A stretch of DNA of 11,244 nucleotides, taken from assembly GCA_900539645.1 (NCBI GenBank), contig UQCY01000054.1:1-11244 (forward strand), given 5' to 3'. This DNA is from an uncultured Clostridium sp. (GTDB lineage Bacteria; Bacillota; Clostridia; Peptostreptococcales; Peptostreptococcaceae). Numbering within the stretch: the stretch's first letter is position 1; each line of letters begins with the position of its first letter. The notes under the pieces are model-generated. The model did no database searches and had not been told where the DNA came from. It worked only from the letters and a program-made list of their open reading frames with translations. Position numbers and translations under genes: made by a program. Shown piece by piece: positions 6,679 through 11,244 of this stretch.

Positions 6679-7050
6679 CTATCTTCCATATTCTTCTTTA
6701 ACATGTTCTAGTCCATATTTTAATATTCCACTTATATGTTCATCGTCCAATGAATAGAATACTGTTTTACCTTCTTTTCTAAATTTTACTAGTCTAGCAT
6801 TTTTTAGTACTCTAAGCTGATGAGATATCGCTGACTGAGTCATTCCAAGAAGTTCTGCTATGTCACATACACACATTTCATTAGAGAATAGTGCAAATAT
6901 TATTTTTACTCTAGTTGTATCTCCAAATACTCTAAATAAATCTGATAAATCAGCTAATACCTCTTCATCCGGCATTTCTTTTTTTGTTTTGTCTACTACT
7001 TCTTCATGTATCTTTTTTTCTGTACAACAATCTATTTCTTTATTTTTCAT
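6679..7050 (-). CDS. cadC: ArsR/SmtB family metal-sensing repressor (CadC-like)
   Basis: A 123-residue winged helix-turn-helix repressor that should release its operator when it binds Cd, Pb or Zn. The DNA-binding helix region is MCVCDIAELLGMTQSAISHQ (59-78), followed by LRVLKNARLVKFRKEGKTVF into the wing. Both classical metal sites are present. The alpha3N site has C60-V-C62 in the recognition-proximal helix plus an N-terminal Cys pair (C8, C9), as in CadC. The alpha5 site has D103, H105, H116 and E119 with SmtB/CzrA spacing. Start ATG has AAAGGAG (7059-7065) eight bases upstream. It is the first gene of a two-gene operon with cadA, and matching inverted repeats surround its promoter, so it very likely represses its own operon. 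Confidence 0.92.
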   Translation of the reverse strand: MKNKEIDCCTEKKIHEEVVDKTKKEMPDEEVLADLSDLFRVFGDTTRVKIIFALFSNEMCVCDIAELLGMTQSAISHQLRVLKNARLVKFRKEGKTVFYSLDDEHISGILKYGLEHVKEEYGR

Positions 7051-7076
7051 AGGTTTTTCTCCTTTCTTAACGTTTT

Positions 7077-7102
7077 AATATATGAATAACTGTTCATATA
7101 TT
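7077..7102. promoter_or_regulatory. CadC operator O1, at the cadCA transcription start
   Basis: AATATATGAA (7077-7086) and TTCATATATT (7093-7102) form a perfect 10-6-10 inverted repeat. It touches the downstream edge of the -10 box and covers the expected start site (about 7098). The TGAA-N6-TTCA core is the one known for ArsR/SmtB metal repressors such as SmtB and CzrA. Confidence 0.8.
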
Positions 7103-7103
7103 C

Positions 7104-7132
7104 ATTATAATCCGCTTACTATTTTTTTGCAA
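7104..7132 (-). promoter_or_regulatory. Promoter of the cadCA operon
   Basis: TTGCAA (7127-7132) and TATAAT (7104-7109) on the minus strand are separated by 17 bases. The promoter lies between the two operators. Confidence 0.75.
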
Positions 7133-7142
7133 TAGGTTTTAT

Positions 7143-7174
7143 AAAAATATATGAACAATTATTCATATATTTTT
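7143..7174. promoter_or_regulatory. CadC operator O2, upstream of the cadCA promoter
   Basis: AAAAATATATGAA (7143-7155) and TTCATATATTTTT (7162-7174) are perfect 13-base arms around CAATTA. The core matches O1 (ATATATGAA-N6-TTCATATAT). Its centre is about 69 bases from the O1 centre, and it starts 10 bases upstream of the -35 box. No divergent gene exists that it could serve instead. Confidence 0.75.
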
Positions 7175-7226
7175 AAAAATCAGTCATTTCATTGATATGC
7201 ATTCATTCTATTTAATTAATTGCAAC

Positions 7227-7257
7227 AAAAAAGGACCAGCATTTTCACACTGATCCT
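7227..7257 (-). terminator. Terminator of the DUF169/amino-acid ABC operon
   Basis: On the minus strand AGGATCAG (7250-7257) pairs with CTGGTCCT (7232-7239) with one G-U pair, followed by a T-run (7227-7232). It lies 12 bases after the ATPase stop codon. Confidence 0.8.
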
Positions 7258-7269
7258 CTTATTACACTT

Positions 7270-8010
7270 TTAATTATCTATAAATTGTTTAAAGTAACTT
7301 CTTGTTCTTTCATTTGTAGAATTATATAATAACTCTTTTGGAGAACCTTCCTCTACAACCTTACCTTTTTCCATGAATATAATTTTATCTGCTATTTCAA
7401 GTGCAAATCTCATCTCATGAGTTACAATAAGCATTGTACATTCATGTTCATTTGATAATTCTCTTATTAATTCTAGAACTTCATTTACAAGTTCTGGGTC
7501 AAGAGAAGATGTAGGTTCATCAAACAATATTATATCAGGATGAACAGCTAGAGCTCTAGCTATACCTATCCTCTGTTGCTGACCACCAGATAATCTTGAT
7601 GGATAGTAGTCTCTTTTATCTGCTAATCCTACCTTTTTTAGAAGAGTCATTGCCTCTTCTTCAGCTACTTTTTTATCTTTTTTCTGAACTAAAGTCATCG
7701 GCATCATAATATTTTCTAAAACTGTCTTATTTTTGAATAATGAATAGTTCTGAAATACCATAGCCGTTTTCTTTCTAAGCTCTATACAATCTTTTGGAGA
7801 TAGGTTCTTAGAATCTACAGAAAAGCCATCTATTTCTATAGTTCCCTCAGTTGGAGTTTCAAGTAAATTTATACATCTTAAAAGAGTAGATTTACCTGTT
7901 CCAGAAGGTCCTATTATAGCAGCAACTTCACCTTTTTTAAGTTCTAAATCTATACCATCTAGGACTGTTAAATCTCCAAATTGTTTCTTTATATTTTTAA
8001 GTTTTAACAT
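7270..8010 (-). CDS. Polar amino-acid ABC transporter, ATP-binding protein
   Basis: A 246-residue cytoplasmic ATPase of the GlnQ/HisP group, full length for the family. Walker A GPSGTGKST is at residues 34-42, Q-loop Q87, ABC signature LSGGQQQRIGIARALA at 140-155, Walker B IILFDEPTSSLD at 160-171, and the switch H198 in VTHEM. It energises uptake by the permease encoded just upstream. ATG at 8008-8010 follows an AGGAG eight to nine bases upstream, and only 15 bases separate it from the permease stop codon, so the two are translated from one message. It is the last gene of the five-gene operon and is followed by a terminator at 7227-7257. Confidence 0.96.
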   Translation of the reverse strand: MLKLKNIKKQFGDLTVLDGIDLELKKGEVAAIIGPSGTGKSTLLRCINLLETPTEGTIEIDGFSVDSKNLSPKDCIELRKKTAMVFQNYSLFKNKTVLENIMMPMTLVQKKDKKVAEEEAMTLLKKVGLADKRDYYPSRLSGGQQQRIGIARALAVHPDIILFDEPTSSLDPELVNEVLELIRELSNEHECTMLIVTHEMRFALEIADKIIFMEKGKVVEEGSPKELLYNSTNERTRSYFKQFIDN

Positions 8011-8025
8011 AATACTCTCCTAATG

Positions 8026-8691
8026 TTATAAGAATTTACATACTCTCTTTTCTAGTCTTTTTTGAACTAAATCTATTGCCAGTATAAGAATCCAATAAAC
8101 TATACCTGCTGCAATATACGCTTCCATGTAGTTAAATCCTCTAGCTGCAAGTATTTTAGATTCAGAAAGAATCTCTACAACACCTATTGTAAACGCAATG
8201 GCTGTATTTTTTACAGCTCCTACAAATGTATTTCCAAGTGCTGGAAGTATACTTACAAATGCTTGAGGTATTACAACTTGAGTCATAACCTGAAATTTAT
8301 TTAGTCCAATAGAAAGTGCTGCCTCTCTCTGTCCCTTATCTACTGATAATAACCCACCTCTCAATATCTCAACTATAAATGCTGAAGAGTTCAATGCAAC
8401 AGAAATTACAAATGAAGTTTCTGCTGATAAATTTACAAGAGATGGTATTAACTGAGGTAAACCATAGTAAAAAATAAATAATTGTGTAATGTACGGTGTA
8501 GATCTAAAGAATGATACAAATAGTTCTGCAAACCATCTAAACACACTTATTTTAGAGTTTCTTATTATAAGTATAACTATTGCAAGTGCCATAGAGGCTA
8601 CAAATGAAATTATACCTAAATATAAAGTAAACGGTATTTTAGCAATTAAGGCTGGAAAACATTGTAAAAAGAAATTAAAATCAAACCTCAT
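8026..8691 (-). CDS. Polar amino-acid ABC transporter, permease protein
   Basis: A 221-residue membrane protein of the HisM/GlnP family, normal length, with about five membrane helices. Visible marks are F62-R-S-T-P66 with the following QLFIFYYGLPQ stretch, and the EAA loop GQREAALSIGLNKFQ at about 120-134 followed by VIPQA, which contacts the ATPase. A single permease gene implies a homodimer. It starts 15 bases after the stop codon of the binding-protein gene, behind a modest CGGAG site, and lies 15 bases before the ATPase gene. Confidence 0.95.
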   Translation of the reverse strand: MRFDFNFFLQCFPALIAKIPFTLYLGIISFVASMALAIVILIIRNSKISVFRWFAELFVSFFRSTPYITQLFIFYYGLPQLIPSLVNLSAETSFVISVALNSSAFIVEILRGGLLSVDKGQREAALSIGLNKFQVMTQVVIPQAFVSILPALGNTFVGAVKNTAIAFTIGVVEILSESKILAARGFNYMEAYIAAGIVYWILILAIDLVQKRLEKRVCKFL

Positions 8692-8706
8692 TTTTAATTT
8701 CTCCGA

Positions 8707-9513
8707 TTACTGCTGAACAGTTGTATCTACTTTGTAGTGTTTTTCAGCTAATTTTTTCATAGTTCCATCTTCCATCATAGATTTTATTGCATCGTTTACG
8801 TCTTTTACTAGTTCTGGATCTGCATCTTTAGAGAATGGATATGCATTTTCTTCTACAACTATTGGATCCCCTGCTATTTTAACTTTATAAGGTTTTTTAG
8901 ACATAGCTTCTTTAAATGCAACTTCTGTTATAGGACAAGCGTCATATCTTCCTTGTTCTAAAGCTTCGTACATACTTCCACTATCAGATGGTATAACTAT
9001 TATTTGTTTATCTTCTGGAAGAGATTTATTATATTCTTCTACTGCTGGATAGAATGAATGTGCTGGTGGAACATTTACTTTTTTCCCCTGTAAATCATCC
9101 ATATTTTTATAATCAAAATCATCTCTTACTGCAAGATATATTTTGTTGTATCCATATACTTCTGAGAAATCATAGTTTTTCTTACGATCTTCATTTATAG
9201 ATATCTGGAATGCTATTGTATCTGCTTTTCCAGAATCAACCGCACCAAATAGTGCATCTTGACTATCTCCTTCTATCCATTCTATTTTACGACCACATCT
9301 TTTACCTATTTCTTCAAATGCATCATGTTCGAATCCAGCTAGATTTCCTTCATCATCTTTGTAACTACATGGAGGGAATACTGGTGATGTAGCAACTCTA
9401 ATTGGTGCTTTTTCATCTCCTCCACTAGCTTCTTTGTTTCCACATCCTACTAATGATCCCATTACAACGGCACCAACTAGTATACAAGATAATAGTTTTT
9501 TCCCAAATTTCAT
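8707..9513 (-). CDS. Amino-acid ABC transporter substrate-binding lipoprotein
   Basis: A 268-residue extracellular binding protein (SBP_bac_3 family) anchored as a lipoprotein: Lys-rich n-region, hydrophobic core, and lipobox LVGC with the lipidated Cys at 24. The family pattern is clear: FPPCSYKDDEGNLAGF (46-61), ISINEDRKKNYDF (104-116) with the carboxylate-binding arginine R110, and YDACPITEV (190-198). Several ligand-contact positions differ from GlnH-like proteins. The acidic residue of the first loop is Ser or Thr (42-43), the late Asp is Glu (197), and the usual Gly/Thr-rich loop after the first domain crossing reads VNVPPAHSFYP (146-156). The substrate is therefore an alpha-amino acid of uncertain type; cystine, polar or modified amino acids are all possible. 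Start ATG follows GAGGAG about nine bases upstream. It lies 24 bases after the second DUF169 gene. Confidence 0.94.
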   Translation of the reverse strand: MKFGKKLLSCILVGAVVMGSLVGCGNKEASGGDEKAPIRVATSPVFPPCSYKDDEGNLAGFEHDAFEEIGKRCGRKIEWIEGDSQDALFGAVDSGKADTIAFQISINEDRKKNYDFSEVYGYNKIYLAVRDDFDYKNMDDLQGKKVNVPPAHSFYPAVEEYNKSLPEDKQIIVIPSDSGSMYEALEQGRYDACPITEVAFKEAMSKKPYKVKIAGDPIVVEENAYPFSKDADPELVKDVNDAIKSMMEDGTMKKLAEKHYKVDTTVQQ

Positions 9514-9537
9514 AATATTTTTCTCCTCTTCTTTTAA

Positions 9538-10206
9538 TTATTTTGAGTATATAGCTAATACTCCATCAGCTATTCCGTAAAATTTATTCATAGGTATACC
9601 CATACCTAGTTCACCATGATCACTCAATGTAGATGTTCTTGCTCCACAGCACATAAATGATAGGTTTATATCATTTTTCATAAATGGTTTTGAAACCATA
9701 TCACTACAAGCTGCAGCATTTCCCACACTTATGTAATTCTGCGGTACTCCATAACTATACGTATATCCTTGGACTAGCTTCATTATACTTTCTGCAAATC
9801 CTATTACGACTACCACATCTGCATCATCCATTTCAGATAATGGCATTATTTCTAATCCGTATATCTTCTGTGGAATACGCATAAGACTATCTGATATATT
9901 TCTAGCTATAGCTAAATCAGAGTATAAACCTGAATATTTATGAATCTGCCCTGATTTAAACCCTTCTGATGCAACTGACATACCAGTCTGAGTAGGTCCA
10001 CCTGAACATCCAAAGTTTTCTTTTGTAACTTTGAATTTTCTACCTTTACCAGCTTTACTTATAAAACCACAAAGTCTTATTTTTCCCTTAAATTCTTCTG
10101 CAGGTGAATTTTCAAAATCCTTTTCATAAACAAGGAATCTAACACCTACTATTTGTCTCTCTAATCCAAGGCAGTCCTGAACTTTTAAAATTGTATCTTT
10201 ATTCAT
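9538..10206 (-). CDS. DUF169 family protein, second copy (222 residues)
   Basis: A soluble protein of unknown function in the DUF169 family (COG2043). Features in order: CLGLERQIVGVRFL (12-25), cysteines C46 and C67 (in FGCSGGPTQTG), a predicted core around YGLEIMPLSEMDDADVVVVI (116-135), QGYTYSYG (146-153), C167, C186-C187 followed by GAR, and GMGIPMNKFYGIADG (201-215). No signal peptide or membrane segment is present. The frame is open to an ATG at 10224, but the start chosen is ATG 10204-10206. AAGGAGG (10213-10219) lies 6 bases before it and would be inside the coding region otherwise, and the paralogue upstream begins with an aligning MDNLQITRVSKALGL. It overlaps that paralogue by 8 bases (ATGAATAA). 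The operon with an amino-acid importer suggests a role linked to its substrate. Confidence 0.85.
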   Translation of the reverse strand: MNKDTILKVQDCLGLERQIVGVRFLVYEKDFENSPAEEFKGKIRLCGFISKAGKGRKFKVTKENFGCSGGPTQTGMSVASEGFKSGQIHKYSGLYSDLAIARNISDSLMRIPQKIYGLEIMPLSEMDDADVVVVIGFAESIMKLVQGYTYSYGVPQNYISVGNAAACSDMVSKPFMKNDINLSFMCCGARTSTLSDHGELGMGIPMNKFYGIADGVLAIYSK

Positions 10207-11035
10207 TAGAACCCTCCTTATCATTAGAACATGCTTTTATACATTCTTCGCAGTATTCTTCATATTTACTTGCCTGAATTGCATAGTCATAATTCATTAC
10301 TATTTCAAAACCTAATTCATCTGGTGAATCAAGTCTTTCTAAAATCTTCTTTTTAGGAATATTATTTTCAGTTAGATTAACTGTTTCTAATATACCTTTA
10401 AATATATTTTCTGCAAGGTGAATTGGGAATGATGCTCCCATGCATCCTGCGGAAAAATCAGTTAATTTTCTGCAACAATTACTTAACAGACTGATATTTA
10501 GATCATTATTCATAAATGGTTTTGAAACTAACTCACTACATATTCCCTGAACACCTATTGAAAGTAAATTTTTATTTACTCCATAGTATCTACTATATCC
10601 CTGAGTTAATCTCATCATATCTTTAGCAGTTGCAATAACTATAACAAGATCAGGATTTTCTATTTCTTCAAGCGGAGAAATTATTGCTCCATATATTTCA
10701 TGAGGAATATATTTTTTTTCATTTTGAACCTGAAAAGCTATTGACTTACTAAGATATTTTCTGTCTTCAAATTCTTTACGACCAGAATATACGTACTCTG
10801 GAACCTCTTTTAAGCCTATTGCATATGCTGCATCATCACACCCTATTGTAGAAGCATTGCATTTTACTGATTTACCATTACATGCAAGCTTTACAAGTGA
10901 ACATAAACTAAGACCTTCATGTTCTTCTGCTGAAGAATCTTTATACTCTTTTTCAAGAACTAAAAATCTTAACCCTAGAATTTTATTCTCAAGCCCTAAG
11001 GCTTTTGATACTCTTGTAATTTGTAAATTATCCAT
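10199..11035 (-). CDS. DUF169 family protein, first copy with Cys-rich C-terminal extension (278 residues)
   Basis: A paralogue of the following gene and first in the operon. Shared landmarks are ALGLENKILGLRFLVLEKEY (12-31), SSAEEHEG (34-41), C45, C66, YGAIISPLEEIENPDLVIVI (115-134), QGYSRYYGV (145-153), C166-S, SKPFMNNDLNIS (171-182) and C187-C188-R. It lacks the GAR and GIP residues seen in its partner (CCRK and ASFPIH instead). It also carries about 55 extra residues at the C terminus ending in Y261-C-E-E-C-I-K-A-C269, a Cys-x2-Cys-x3-Cys cluster that could bind metal. Additional cysteines (52, 59, 198) are not in the partner. Start ATG is preceded by AAGGGAGG six bases upstream. DUF169 has no established reaction that I know of. 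Confidence 0.8.
   Translation of the reverse strand: MDNLQITRVSKALGLENKILGLRFLVLEKEYKDSSAEEHEGLSLCSLVKLACNGKSVKCNASTIGCDDAAYAIGLKEVPEYVYSGRKEFEDRKYLSKSIAFQVQNEKKYIPHEIYGAIISPLEEIENPDLVIVIATAKDMMRLTQGYSRYYGVNKNLLSIGVQGICSELVSKPFMNNDLNISLLSNCCRKLTDFSAGCMGASFPIHLAENIFKGILETVNLTENNIPKKKILERLDSPDELGFEIVMNYDYAIQASKYEEYCEECIKACSNDKEGSNE
10213..10219 (-). promoter_or_regulatory. Ribosome binding site that decides the start of the second DUF169 gene
   Basis: AAGGAGG ends 6 bases before ATG 10204-10206 and lies inside the end of the first DUF169 gene. This favours the shorter protein over a start at 10224 and implies translational coupling of the pair. Confidence 0.85.
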
Positions 11036-11056
11036 AAAAAACCTCCCTTCAATTTT

Positions 11057-11086
11057 ATTATAGATTGTAAACTTTTTTTATTCCAA
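11057..11086 (-). promoter_or_regulatory. Promoter of the DUF169/ABC operon
   Basis: TTGGAA (11081-11086) and TATAAT (11057-11062) on the minus strand are separated by 18 bases. The start would fall near 11050, giving a leader of only about 15 bases before the ATG at 11035, so there is no room for a T-box or other riboswitch after this promoter. The remaining sequence to the right edge is AT-rich. It contains one 12-bp palindrome, TATTTATAAATA (11108-11119), and nothing else I can name. Confidence 0.6.
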
Positions 11087-11244
11087 TAGATAGAAACTAT
11101 TAAGCTGTATTTATAAATAGATTTTTTAAATACTATTTTTTATTATTATTTTAAAAAAGTTAGTTTTTATTTATAATTCAGAAAAAATGTATATTTAATA
11201 TTTTTATTAATTTGTAAATATCTCTTATCTTATATATATTAATT

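Noticed and set aside
7127..7155. Rightward promoter over operator O2 (TTGCAA is its own reverse complement)
   Set aside because: The -10 match is poor and no plus-strand gene follows.
10207..10224. ATG at 10224 as start of the second DUF169 protein
   Set aside because: It would place the AAGGAGG site inside the coding region, and the first six residues do not align with the paralogue.
11173..11190. Possible CodY box around AATTCAGAAAAAATG upstream of the DUF169 operon
   Set aside because: About five mismatches to the 15-base consensus, and it lies over 80 bases upstream of the -35 box in AT-rich DNA.
11036..11244. T-box or other riboswitch leader for the amino-acid transporter operon
   Set aside because: No T-box AGGGTGGNACCGCG core, no terminator hairpin, and the best promoter leaves only about 15 bases of leader.
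1..11244. CRISPR array, insertion sequence, tRNA or rRNA gene
   Set aside because: No regularly spaced repeats, transposase motifs, terminal inverted repeats or tRNA-like folds were seen on either strand by eye.

Overview
The window is AT-rich DNA with small intergenic gaps, AAGGAGG-type ribosome binding sites and sigma-A style promoters. Its gene content (AGCS symporter behind a glycine riboswitch, a cadmium/zinc efflux operon, tandem DUF169 genes) points to a low-GC anaerobic Firmicute. I would guess a Clostridia member near the Peptostreptococcaceae; this placement is inference from style and content, not from a marker gene.

Left part (1-1741). A leftward promoter at 42-70 serves a gene beyond the left edge. 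Next to it lies a decayed C-terminal fragment of an ABC-transporter ATPase (about 101-265, minus strand) with an in-frame stop. The rest of 1-487 has no gene. Then two plus-strand membrane protein genes follow: a hemolysin III/TrhA (PAQR) protein starting at a TTG codon, and a DUF1097 protein resembling E. coli YcdZ. Between them a terminator hairpin overlaps the promoter of the second gene. A strong hairpin at 1705-1741 ends this block and probably also ends the convergent gene to its right.

Middle part (1910-7175, all minus strand). An AGCS sodium:alanine/glycine symporter is preceded by a single-aptamer glycine riboswitch with an intrinsic terminator, so glycine very likely controls its expression. 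Upstream of it is a cadC-cadA operon. CadC is an ArsR/SmtB repressor carrying both classical metal sites. CadA is a 922-residue P1B-2 (Zn/Cd/Pb) ATPase with two nearly identical N-terminal metal-binding domains and a His/Cys repeat linker. Two matching 10-6-10 or longer inverted repeats flank the cadC promoter and are the expected operators.

Right part (7227-11086, minus strand). A five-gene operon reads leftward from a promoter at 11057-11086: two adjacent DUF169 paralogues of unknown function (overlapping by 8 bases), then an amino-acid ABC transporter (lipoprotein binding protein, permease, ATPase) ending at a hairpin terminator. The tight spacing suggests the DUF169 proteins work with whatever this transporter imports. 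The paralogues share four aligned cysteine positions, and the binding protein has an unusual ligand loop. This is the most plausible place in the window for undescribed biology.

Intergenic stretches with nothing further to report: about 254-375, 1814-1909, 3660-3841 and 11090-11244 are AT-rich with no convincing ORF, RNA or repeat.
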